NCBI RefSeq assembly: GCF_021699195.1
Contig: NZ_SSXE01000016.1
Span: forward strand, 1 to 64,000
DNA: 64,000 bases
Direction: 5' to 3'
Source: Nonomuraea sp. MG754425
Lineage (GTDB): Bacteria; Actinomycetota; Actinomycetes; Streptosporangiales; Streptosporangiaceae
The number at the start of each line of letters is the position of its first letter. The first letter of the stretch is position 1. The position numbers and the translations under genes were made by a program. The notes beneath the pieces were generated by a model that was not told the origin of the DNA, made no database searches, and saw nothing but the letters and a program-made list of their open reading frames with translations. Shown here in pieces: positions 1 through 7,909 of the stretch.

Positions 1-2
1 CC

Positions 3-134
3 CCCAGCCGCACCCCCCCAGCCGCAGTACCCACGGCCGGCGGGCCTGCCCGGCTGTTCTCAAGCGAGCGCACGCCGACGGGCCCGGCCGCGCTGGACTC
101 GCTGCAATCCACGCATGTGCGGTCAGCCACGTAG
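3..134 (+). CDS. Possible C-terminal tail of an upstream gene (partial)
   Basis: An open frame enters from the left edge and stops at TAG 132-134. Its 43 visible residues are rich in Pro, Ala, Ser and Thr, and third positions are mostly G or C, as expected for coding DNA here. There is no recognisable domain, so this could equally be chance open sequence in GC-rich DNA. It would end 30 bases before the subtilase start. Confidence 0.3.
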   Translation, partial: PSRTPPAAVPTAGGPARLFSSERTPTGPAALDSLQSTHVRSAT

Positions 135-164
135 CGACATTCCCCCCGATGATCGGAAATTTGC

Positions 165-3100
165 ATGCGAAAAACGACAAGGTGGGCTGGTGCCACCGTG
201 CTCGCCGCAGCCATGACCGTCCAGCCCACCGCCCTGCCACAAGCGCTGGCGAAGGCCGGCGACCAGCCGGCGACCGGCGTGCGGACGGTCACGCTGGTCA
301 CCGGAGACAAGGTGACCGTGACCGGCCCCACGAGCGCGGCGGTCGAGCCGGGCCAGGGCAGGGAGCAGGTCACCTTCCTCACCGACGTGGCAGTGGGACG
401 GCTGCGCGTCTTACCCGACGACGCCGTCCCGCTGGTGCGGGCCGGACGGTTGGATCCCCGGCTGTTCGACGTCACCGGCCTGCTGGAACTCGGGTACGAC
501 GACAGCCGCGCGGAACTCCCGCTGATCGTGACCGGCGCCTCCGGCCCCGCGCCGGCCGTCCGCGCGATGAGCGGGTACCGGCCGCTGGGCGCGGTCAAGG
601 GCTTCGCCGTGCGGCAGCGCAGGGACGAGGCCGCGCGGACGTGGCAGGCGCTCGCGGGCGGGACGGGCAAGGTCTGGCTCGACGGACGCCGGCGCGTGGC
701 GCTCGACGTGAGCGTCAAGCAGGTCGGCGCGCCGCAGGCGTGGGAGCGCGGACACACCGGCGACGGCGTCAAGGTGGCGGTGCTCGACACCGGGATCGAC
801 GCCACCCATCCCGACCTCGCCGGGCGGGTCGCGGCGCGCGCCGACTTCACCGAGGCCCAGGACGAGCGCGACGTGATCGGCCACGGCACCCACGTGGCCT
901 CGACCATCGCGGGCAGCGGTGTCGCTTCGGACGGCAGGTACCGCGGCGTCGCCCCCGGCGTGACGCTGCTGGACGGCAAGGTGTGCGAGTCCATCTGGTG
1001 CGCGGACTCGGCGATCCTGGCGGGCATGCAGTGGGCGGCCGAGCAGGGCGCGAGAGTCGTCAACCTGAGCGTCGGGTCCCCGGACACCCCCGGGATCGAC
1101 CCGCTGGAGGAGGCCGTGCAGACGCTCAGCGAGCGGCACGGCACCCTGTTCGTGGCGGCGGCCGGCAACGGCGGCACTGATCGCGCGCTCAGCTCTCCCG
1201 GCACCGCCGACGCCGCGTTGCAGGTGGGAGCCGTCAGCAAGGCGGGTGAGCAGGCCGCCTTCGCCAGTCGCGGGCCGCGCGCCGGCGACGACGGCCTCAA
1301 GCCGGACCTCACCGCCCCCGGCGTGGACATCACCGCGGCCCGTGGCAAGGACAGCCCCGGCGACGGCTCCTACGTCGCGATGTCCGGCACCTCCATGGCC
1401 ACCCCGCACGTCACCGGCGTCGCGGCGCTGCTGGCCGGGCAGCATCCCGACTGGACGGGCGACATGCTCAAGGCGGTCCTGACGGGTGCCGCCCGGCCGC
1501 TGCCGGGGATCGGGGTCTTCGCGCAGGGCGCGGGACTCGTGGACGCCGACCGCGGCACGCGGCAGGCCGTGACGGCCGAGCCGGCCGCGCTGAGTTTCGG
1601 GCGGCAGTCGTGGCCGCACGATGACGACCGGCCGGCCACCAGGAAGGTCGTCTATCGCAACCACGGGCGGCAGCCGGTGACCCTGCGCCTGGAGGCGCGT
1701 GGCCACGAGGCGTTCAGCGTCGCACCCGCCGCGCTGACCGTCCCCGCGGGCGGGCAGGCCGAGGCCGTCGTCACCGCCGACACCCGGGCCGGGGGGCCCG
1801 ACGGCTTCGTCGGCGCGCACATCGTCGCGACCGGCGACGGCGACCTGGCCGTCAGCACGCCGGCCGGGGTCGACAAGGAGAAGGAGAGCTACGACCTCAC
1901 CCTCAGGTTCACCGGCCGGGACGGAGGCCCGGCCGGTGAGGTCTACACGACCCTGTATCCCCTGGACCCCGGCCTGACGCCGATCGACGTGGAGAACGCC
2001 GAGGGGCCGGTCACCTTGCGGCTGCCCAAGGGAAAGTGGCTGGTCAGGACGGTCATCCTCGACGACCGGACCAGGACGCTCCTCGTCCACCCGGGCCTCG
2101 ACCTGGACCGGTCGCAGACCCTCGACGCCGACGCGCGGCTGGGCCGGCCGATCTCGCTGACGCTGCCCCGCGCGGACGCCGTCCCGCTGCAGTCGGAGAT
2201 CGTCTACCAGTACCGGATGGACGACGGGGCGACGCGTGCCTGGGGCTGGCTCGGCGACTCCTACGAGGGGAGGTTCACCGCTCAACTCGGTCCGGCACGC
2301 GTCTATCCGGGCGTGCGGACCAAGGTCGCCGGTCTGTGGGCCGCCGCCCGGGTCGGCAGCCCGTACGCCTATCACCTGACCTGGTTCCGCTCCGGCGGCA
2401 TGGTCAGCGGGTTCGAGCGGCGCGTGGCGCAGCGCGACCTGGCCGCCGTCCGGTCCGACTACGCCCGCCACCTGCCCGACGCGGAGACCAGCGCGTACGG
2501 CCGTGCCTGGCCGCGCGACGGCGCCATCTTCTCCTTCCTGTCGCCCACCACGTTCGCCACGCCGTTCGAGCAGGTGGACTACGTCAACACCGACGACGGC
2601 ATCCGCTGGCAGCGTCTCCTGTTCGAGTACGGCTCCGACGGCCGGCTCAACCGCTTCGACTCGCCCTTCACGGTGTACCGGCCCGGCCGGACGTACCAGG
2701 AAGCGTGGAACCGCGGCGTCTTCTCGCCCGCGCTGCCCTGGGCGGGCGCGGAGGACCAGGACGGCGTCAGCCGGGCCGGCGACGTCATCTCGACCGACCT
2801 GCTCATGTACGGCGACGGACGCGGAGCGCTCGGCCTGTCCACCCGGGCCACGCAGCGGACCGCCCTCTACCGTGACGGCGTCCTCGTGGGCGAGCAGCCG
2901 GAGACGCGGACGAGCTTCACCGTGCCCGCGGGGGAGGCCGGCTACCGTCTCGTCGTCGAGAGCGAGCGCGGAGCGCCCGCGACGCTGTCCACCCGGGTGT
3001 CGGGGGTGTGGACGTTCCGGTCGGGGCGGGTCGCGGGCGGCGCGCCGGCGCGGCTGCCCGTGTCGGTCGTGCGCTTCGGCCCGGTCCTCGACGCCGGGAA

Positions 3101-3368
3101 CTCGGCCCCGTCCGGGCGGCGCTTCACGGTGCCGGTGACCGTGCAGCCGTTGGAGGGCAGCGCCGCCCGTCCCGTCCGGCGGCTGTCGGTGGAGGTCTCC
3201 TACGACGACGGTGTCACCTGGACCGAGGCCGAGGTGCGCGGGGCGGCGGCCGTGGTGCGCCATCCGGCCGGCGACGGGTTCGTGTCGCTGCGCGCCCGAG
3301 CGGTGGACCGGGCGGGTAACACGGCGGAGCAGACGGTCATCCGGGCCTACCGGATCCGGCCGGCGTGA
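165..3368 (+). CDS. Secreted S8 family (subtilisin-like) serine peptidase
   Basis: A large extracellular subtilase of 1067 residues. The N-terminus has a signal peptide (Arg/Lys followed by an Ala-rich core, about residues 1-30), then a propeptide-like segment to about residue 185. The peptidase domain carries the full S8 triad: Asp208 in VAVLDTGID, His240 in GHGTHVA and Ser410 in GTSMATPHV, with the oxyanion Asn335 in AAAGN. About 600 residues follow the catalytic domain. They look beta-rich and end in a region resembling an Ig/fibronectin fold, typical of large actinomycete secreted peptidases. The ATG at 165 is chosen because it gives an intact signal peptide; the ribosome site in front of it is weak. 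The enzyme probably degrades extracellular protein. It stands alone, upstream of an unrelated regulator/ABC operon. Confidence 0.93.
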   Translation: MRKTTRWAGATVLAAAMTVQPTALPQALAKAGDQPATGVRTVTLVTGDKVTVTGPTSAAVEPGQGREQVTFLTDVAVGRLRVLPDDAVPLVRAGRLDPRLFDVTGLLELGYDDSRAELPLIVTGASGPAPAVRAMSGYRPLGAVKGFAVRQRRDEAARTWQALAGGTGKVWLDGRRRVALDVSVKQVGAPQAWERGHTGDGVKVAVLDTGIDATHPDLAGRVAARADFTEAQDERDVIGHGTHVASTIAGSGVASDGRYRGVAPGVTLLDGKVCESIWCADSAILAGMQWAAEQGARVVNLSVGSPDTPGIDPLEEAVQTLSERHGTLFVAAAGNGGTDRALSSPGTADAALQVGAVSKAGEQAAFASRGPRAGDDGLKPDLTAPGVDITAARGKDSPGDGSYVAMSGTSMATPHVTGVAALLAGQHPDWTGDMLKAVLTGAARPLPGIGVFAQGAGLVDADRGTRQAVTAEPAALSFGRQSWPHDDDRPATRKVVYRNHGRQPVTLRLEARGHEAFSVAPAALTVPAGGQAEAVVTADTRAGGPDGFVGAHIVATGDGDLAVSTPAGVDKEKESYDLTLRFTGRDGGPAGEVYTTLYPLDPGLTPIDVENAEGPVTLRLPKGKWLVRTVILDDRTRTLLVHPGLDLDRSQTLDADARLGRPISLTLPRADAVPLQSEIVYQYRMDDGATRAWGWLGDSYEGRFTAQLGPARVYPGVRTKVAGLWAAARVGSPYAYHLTWFRSGGMVSGFERRVAQRDLAAVRSDYARHLPDAETSAYGRAWPRDGAIFSFLSPTTFATPFEQVDYVNTDDGIRWQRLLFEYGSDGRLNRFDSPFTVYRPGRTYQEAWNRGVFSPALPWAGAEDQDGVSRAGDVISTDLLMYGDGRGALGLSTRATQRTALYRDGVLVGEQPETRTSFTVPAGEAGYRLVVESERGAPATLSTRVSGVWTFRSGRVAGGAPARLPVSVVRFGPVLDAGNSAPSGRRFTVPVTVQPLEGSAARPVRRLSVEVSYDDGVTWTEAEVRGAAAVVRHPAGDGFVSLRARAVDRAGNTAEQTVIRAYRIRPA

Positions 3369-3417
3369 CCCGTCGCGTCGCCTGACGGCCGCGGGTTGAC
3401 AACGGGCGGCCCGATCC

Positions 3418-3453
3418 AACACCCTTTCACTATTCGAATAGTGAAAGGGTGTT
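3418..3453. promoter_or_regulatory. Perfect 36-bp palindrome, probable GntR operator
   Basis: The half-site AACACCCTTTCACTATTC is followed directly by its exact reverse complement, with no spacer. The palindrome ends at the start codon region of the GntR gene, and a TTGACA -35-like hexamer lies at 3396-3401. YtrA-type GntR repressors usually bind a palindrome in their own promoter, so autoregulation of the regulator/ABC operon is the natural reading. Confidence 0.75.
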
Positions 3454-3456
3454 TTG

Positions 3457-3849
3457 GTGATCGAGTTCAACCTGGACCGCGGCTCGGGCGTCTCGACGTA
3501 CCTGCAGCTCGTTCACCAGGTCAGACAGGCGCTGCGGCTCGGCACGCTGCGGCCCGGCGACCAGTTGCCGACCGCCCGCGAGGTGGTCGAGAGCCTGGCC
3601 ATCAACCCCAACACCGTGCTCAAGGCGTACCGGGAGCTGGAACGCGAAGGGCTGGTCGAGGGGCGGCCGGGGATGGGCACGTTCGTCCGGCAGGGCGTCG
3701 CGGGCGCGACGCTCGCCGAGCACACGCGGCTGCGGCGCGGTCTGGAGGCGTGGGTGCGCGAGGCCCGTTCGGCGGGGCTCGATCAGGAGGACCTGCGGGC
3801 GCTGTTCAGCGTGGTCCTGGCCGACGCCGCGAAGGAGGGCGCGGCGTGA
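3457..3849 (+). CDS. GntR family (YtrA subfamily) transcriptional regulator
   Basis: A short regulator of 130 residues: an N-terminal winged helix-turn-helix (about residues 8-75, with the GntR signature QLPTAREVVESLAINPNTV and AYRELEREGLVEGRPGMGTFV) and only a short helical tail. This size and tail are typical of the YtrA subfamily, which controls adjacent ABC transporter genes. GTG 3457 is preferred over TTG 3454 because GAAAGGG at 3443-3449 is then 7 bases upstream, and the protein begins with the family-typical hydrophobic strand. The stop overlaps the next start (GTGA). The 36-bp palindrome directly in front is its likely operator. Confidence 0.88.
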   Translation: MIEFNLDRGSGVSTYLQLVHQVRQALRLGTLRPGDQLPTAREVVESLAINPNTVLKAYRELEREGLVEGRPGMGTFVRQGVAGATLAEHTRLRRGLEAWVREARSAGLDQEDLRALFSVVLADAAKEGAA

Positions 3850-4691
3850 GGCCCGCGCTGGAGGCGACCGGGCTGGGGGTCCGCCATCGCCGTACCTGGG
3901 CGCTGCGCGACTGTTCGCTGTCCGTGCCCGCGGGACGCGTGGCGGCGCTCGTCGGGCCCAACGGCGCGGGCAAGACCACGCTCATGCACGCGGCCGTCGG
4001 CCTGCTGCGGCCCGCGCTGGGCAGCGTCCGCGTGGCCGGCGCGGCGGCGTTCGTGGCGCAGGACAAGCCGCTGTACGAGAGCTTCACCGTCGCCGAGATG
4101 CTCGCCTTCGGCCGCCGCATGAACACCCGCTGGGACGACGCGGCCGCCGCCGGCCGGCTCGCCGGGCTCGGCATCCCGCTGCGGCGCAGGGTGAGCGGGC
4201 TGTCGGGCGGGCAGCAGGCGCAGGTGGCGGTCACGCTGGCGCTGGCCGGCCGGCCCGACCTGCTCGTGCTGGACGAACCGCTGGCCAACCTCGACCCCCT
4301 CGCCCGCCACGACGTGATGCGCTCGATCCTGGGGGAGGCCGCCGGCCGGGAGCTGACCGTGCTGCTGTCCTCGCACGTCGTCTCCGACCTGGCGGACACG
4401 TGCGACTGGCTGATCGTGCTGAACGGGGGCCGGCTGCAGGTCAGCGGTGACATCGAGGAACTGCTGGATGACCATCTCGTGCTCACCGGGCCGGGCGAGG
4501 CGTCGGCGGCGGGGACGCGGGTGGTGGCCGCGAGCCGTACCGGCAGACAGGCCGGCCTGCTGGTGAGAGGCGGGCCGCCGCTCGACCCACGCTGGCGGGC
4601 GCGGCGTCCCGGGCTGGACGAGCTCGTCATGGGCTACCTGCGCAGCCCTGACTCGGCGGCGCTGCCGCACCTGACGCGGGCGGGCGCATGA
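3846..4691 (+). CDS. ABC transporter ATP-binding protein
   Basis: Nucleotide-binding subunit of 281 residues. It shows Walker A GPNGAGKT (37-44), signature LSGGQ (119-123), Walker B LLVLDEP (139-145) with catalytic Glu144, and the switch His177. The open frame extends further upstream, but GTG 3846 is chosen because it overlaps the regulator stop and starts just before the first conserved strand. The family is the drug/bacitracin-type ABC-2 exporter ATPases controlled by YtrA-like repressors. It pairs with the membrane protein that overlaps its stop codon. The substrate cannot be read from the sequence. Confidence 0.93.
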   Translation: MRPALEATGLGVRHRRTWALRDCSLSVPAGRVAALVGPNGAGKTTLMHAAVGLLRPALGSVRVAGAAAFVAQDKPLYESFTVAEMLAFGRRMNTRWDDAAAAGRLAGLGIPLRRRVSGLSGGQQAQVAVTLALAGRPDLLVLDEPLANLDPLARHDVMRSILGEAAGRELTVLLSSHVVSDLADTCDWLIVLNGGRLQVSGDIEELLDDHLVLTGPGEASAAGTRVVAASRTGRQAGLLVRGGPPLDPRWRARRPGLDELVMGYLRSPDSAALPHLTRAGA

Positions 4692-5650
4692 TCTGGGTGA
4701 CGTGGCGTCAGCACCGGGCGCAGATCCTCGTGACGGCGGGCCTCCTGGCGCTGCTGGGGGTGGTGCTGCTGGGTTCGGCGGTGGAGGCGAGCCGGTACGT
4801 GGCCGAGCACGCCCCGCCCGGCTGCCCCGGGCCGGCCGTGGCGTGCGGAGACCTCGCGGCGGCGCTCGGGCAGCGCTACGACGCGGTCTACTCGGTGTTC
4901 GGCTGGATGCCGCTGGTGGCCCCGGCGCTGATCGGGGCGTTCTGGGGCGCGCCCCTGCTCGGCCGCGAGTACGAGCGCGGCACCCATCGCCTGGCCTGGA
5001 CCCAGTCCGTGCCCGTGCGGCGGTGGCTGGCGGTCAAACTGTCGGTCCTGGGCGGCGCGGTGGCGGCGGGCGGGCTGCTGCTGTCGCTCATGGTGAGTCT
5101 GTGGCGGCCGGTGTTCAGGGAGGGGATCGACTCCACGTTCGGCAACATCGGGGTGTTCAACATGGTCGGGGTGGAGCCGGCGGCGTGGTGGCTGTACGCG
5201 TTCGCGCTGGGCACGCTGGCCGGCACCCTGTTCCGGCGTACGCTGCCGGCGATGGCGCTGGTCGTGGCCGGTGTGGCGGTGACGATGTTCACCCTGTTCC
5301 AGGTGAGCGACCACTACGCCGAGCCGGTGCGCACCGAGTTGTCCGGCACCGTGCTGCTGGACGACCCCGACGCCCGGCTGGTGCGCGCCGCCTGGGTGGA
5401 GCCGTCCGGGCGGGAGGTCGCGGAGCCGGCCCGCAGCGGCTGCCCGCGCGGGGTGGACGTGGGTCGGAGCGCCCGGAGCACCGAGGCGTGGCAGGCGTGC
5501 CTGTTCGGCACGGGCTACCGGTACGCGGTCTACCACCATCCGCCGTCCCGGTTCTGGCGCTTCCAGTGGACCGAGGCGGGGATCCTGGCGCTCGCGTCGG
5601 CGGCCTTCGGCGGCCTTTCGGTGCGCCGCGTCCTGCGCCGTCCCGGCTGA
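4688..5650 (+). CDS. ABC-2 type transporter permease
   Basis: An integral membrane protein of 320 residues with about six hydrophobic segments, the first at residues 14-32 and the last near the C-terminus. A long extracytoplasmic loop precedes the last segment and contains two Cys. It starts at ATG 4688 inside the ATPase stop (ATGA), so the two subunits are translationally coupled. The N-terminus (MIWVTWRQHR) is characteristic of ABC-2 permeases that follow YtrA-type regulators in actinomycetes. It probably exports a drug, peptide or lipid; the direction and substrate are inferred from the family only. Confidence 0.87.
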   Translation: MIWVTWRQHRAQILVTAGLLALLGVVLLGSAVEASRYVAEHAPPGCPGPAVACGDLAAALGQRYDAVYSVFGWMPLVAPALIGAFWGAPLLGREYERGTHRLAWTQSVPVRRWLAVKLSVLGGAVAAGGLLLSLMVSLWRPVFREGIDSTFGNIGVFNMVGVEPAAWWLYAFALGTLAGTLFRRTLPAMALVVAGVAVTMFTLFQVSDHYAEPVRTELSGTVLLDDPDARLVRAAWVEPSGREVAEPARSGCPRGVDVGRSARSTEAWQACLFGTGYRYAVYHHPPSRFWRFQWTEAGILALASAAFGGLSVRRVLRRPG

Positions 5651-5703
5651 CCGGCTTCATCACGAAACCGGAGATTTCGGACGGGGCGCGTTAAGATCGA
5701 TCG

Positions 5704-6717
5704 ATGACGGGTCACGACCGAAACGCCTTCATCATCGGGGGCACGGGGCAGATCGGCCGGGCCACGGCCGCCCGGCTCACCGCGGCCGGGTACGCGGTGA
5801 CCCTCGGGCACCGCCGGCTCCGTCCGGGCCCCGAGCAGCCGGACGGGGTGCAGCCGGACGGGGTGCGGTCGGTCCAGGTCGACCGGGCCGACACGGAGGC
5901 GCTGCTCAAGGCCCTCGACGGCCATGATCTGGTGGTGGACACGGTCGCGTTCACCCCGTACCACGGCGCGCAGCTCGCCCGGCTGGCCGGCCGCGTCGGC
6001 TCGCTGGTGGTCATCTCGACGGGAGCGGTCTACCAGGCTCCCGGCCTGCCGGTGCCGATCCCGGAGACGTGGCCGACGGTCGAGCGCGACACCCACGACT
6101 ATCCGGCGGGGAAGGCGGCGCTGGAGCGCCTCCTGCTGGCGACGCCCGGCCTGCCGGTCAGCATCCTGCGGACGGGCGTGCTGCACGGCCCGCACGGCAG
6201 GTCGCTGGATCACTGGTCGTTCATCAAGCGGGCGCTGGACAGGCGGCCGCACGTCGTCCTCGCCCACGACGGGCGGAGCCGGTTCCCCACCTCGGCGGTC
6301 GCGAACGTCGCCGAGCTGATCCGCCTGTGCGCGCGCGATCCGGCGGCCCGGGTCCTCAACATCGCCGACGACCCGCTGACCGTCGCCGAGATCGGCGCCA
6401 GGGTCTTCGCCGTCATGGGCCACGAGGCGGAGATCGTCACCTTCGCGGGCCCGTCGCGTCCGGACGGCCTGGGGTTCCATCCGTGGAATGTGCCGGAGCC
6501 GATCGTGTTCAGCATGGACAAGGCCCGTGCCGAGCTCGGATACCGCGACGCGGTCTCCTACGACGACGCGCTGCGCCAGGACGTCGACTGGGCCGTCGCC
6601 GCCGTGGCCGGGGCGGGCGGCGACTGGCAGGCCGTCTTCCCCGACCTGATCGTCCGCCACGGCCCCGACGTCTGGTTCCCCTACGCGGCCGAGGACGCCT
6701 ACGTCGCTACCAGGTGA
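5704..6717 (+). CDS. NAD(P)-dependent epimerase/dehydratase (extended SDR)
   Basis: A protein of 337 residues with an N-terminal Rossmann motif FIIGGTGQIGRAT and the mid-protein features of atypical extended SDRs (VISTGAVY followed later by YPAGKAALE, a YxxxK active-site pair). A 15-base tandem duplication near 5838-5867 adds a second PDGVQ-like unit in a surface loop. The product probably reduces, epimerises or dehydrates a small molecule. Its 3' end overlaps the oppositely oriented P450 by 11 bases. It lies at the edge of the biosynthetic cluster, and whether it takes part in it is unknown. Confidence 0.82.
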   Translation: MTGHDRNAFIIGGTGQIGRATAARLTAAGYAVTLGHRRLRPGPEQPDGVQPDGVRSVQVDRADTEALLKALDGHDLVVDTVAFTPYHGAQLARLAGRVGSLVVISTGAVYQAPGLPVPIPETWPTVERDTHDYPAGKAALERLLLATPGLPVSILRTGVLHGPHGRSLDHWSFIKRALDRRPHVVLAHDGRSRFPTSAVANVAELIRLCARDPAARVLNIADDPLTVAEIGARVFAVMGHEAEIVTFAGPSRPDGLGFHPWNVPEPIVFSMDKARAELGYRDAVSYDDALRQDVDWAVAAVAGAGGDWQAVFPDLIVRHGPDVWFPYAAEDAYVATR

Positions 6718-7909
6718 CAGGCATCGCGTGCAGCCCGAAGAACGGGGCATGGTAGGCGAAGGGCAGCTCCTCGAACCCGACCGCCAGGCGCAGCGTCGGT
6801 ATCCGGGCCAGCAGCGTGCCGTAGGCGATCCGCAGCTCGGCGCGGGCCAGGTTGCGGCCGATGCACTGGTGCACCCCGTGGCCGAAGGCGACATGGTGGT
6901 GGGCGGACCGGTGGAGGTCGAACGTGTCGGGGTCGTCGAACGCCCGCGCGTCCCGGTTGGCGGACGCGGCCAGCACCGTCAGGCGGTCACCGGCGCGGAT
7001 CCGCGCGGCGCCGACCTCCATGTCCTCGGTCGCGACCCGGTCGAAGCTGACCCAGTCCTGCACCGAGTGGAAGCGCAGCGACTCCTCGACCGCACCCGGC
7101 AGCAGGCCCGGGTCCGCGCGCAACGCGGCAAGCTGCGCCGGGTGCCGCAGCAGCGTGAGGACGCCCAGGGAGATCGTGTTCGCCGGCGAGTCGTAACCCG
7201 CGAGCAGCAGGAGGAAACCGATGTTGATCAGCTCGTCGGCGGTCAGCTCGCCGGTCGGCAGGTGTCTCGCGGCCAGCCGCCGGATCATCCCCTCGTGTGG
7301 TGCGCGCTCCGCGTCGCGGATGAGTTCGCGCAGATAGCCGCGCACGTCCCTGGACGCCTGGGCCGCCACGCTCGGATCCATGCTGGTCACCGACAACATC
7401 CGCAGCCGTGACTCGAAGAACGCGTGGTCGCCGGCCGGGACGCCGAACAGCTCGCAGAGGACGCGCGCCGCGACCCGGCGCGCGTACGAACCGACGAGGT
7501 CGGCGGGCGCCCCGGCCGCCAGCAACTCGTCGATCGCCGTGTCGGCGATCCGCTGGACGGCCGGCCGCATGGCCTCCATCGGACGGACGCCGAGCTCCGA
7601 GATCAGCAACCGCCGGAACCGGCTGTGTTCCGGCGGGTCCATGTCGATGAAGAAGCCGTCGTCGGGGCGGTCGTCGTCGGGTCCGCGCGGGCGTTCGGGG
7701 CGGCCGGTGTTCGAGCTGATCCTCGGGTCGCCGAGGATCTGCCGCGCCTCGGCGTACCGCGTGACCGCCCAGACCGGTGCGCCGTTGGGCAGGACGGCCC
7801 GGACGACCGGCGCGGTGTCCCGCATCCGCCGGTACTCCTCCGGCGGCGCGAACGGGCAGGTCCGCTCCATGGGGAAGGCCGGCGTCAGGTCGGGTTCCAA
7901 GTCATTCAT
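6707..7909 (-). CDS. Cytochrome P450 (cluster P450 no. 1)
   Basis: A soluble bacterial P450 of 400 residues. It has the heme-binding loop FGHGVHQCIG (ligand Cys349), a K-helix ExxR (VEESLRF) and an I-helix AGYDSP (237-242), where Ser replaces the usual Thr after the acid. The ATG at 7909 overlaps the PKS stop (ATGA), so it is the last gene of the leftward biosynthetic operon. It probably hydroxylates or couples the aromatic polyketide product, as do P450s in related clusters. Substrate and position are unknown. It needs ferredoxin and a reductase from elsewhere, since none is encoded nearby. Confidence 0.92.
   Translation of the reverse strand: MNDLEPDLTPAFPMERTCPFAPPEEYRRMRDTAPVVRAVLPNGAPVWAVTRYAEARQILGDPRISSNTGRPERPRGPDDDRPDDGFFIDMDPPEHSRFRRLLISELGVRPMEAMRPAVQRIADTAIDELLAAGAPADLVGSYARRVAARVLCELFGVPAGDHAFFESRLRMLSVTSMDPSVAAQASRDVRGYLRELIRDAERAPHEGMIRRLAARHLPTGELTADELINIGFLLLLAGYDSPANTISLGVLTLLRHPAQLAALRADPGLLPGAVEESLRFHSVQDWVSFDRVATEDMEVGAARIRAGDRLTVLAASANRDARAFDDPDTFDLHRSAHHHVAFGHGVHQCIGRNLARAELRIAYGTLLARIPTLRLAVGFEELPFAYHAPFFGLHAMPVTW

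Noticed and set aside
411..3470. A 1019-residue minus-strand frame opposite the subtilase
   Set aside because: The plus strand has a full subtilisin triad and signal peptide; the minus frame is a GC-bias artefact that even covers the GntR palindrome.
5838..5867. Tandem 15-base duplication within the epimerase gene
   Set aside because: It only adds five residues in a loop and keeps the frame; no wider meaning seen.
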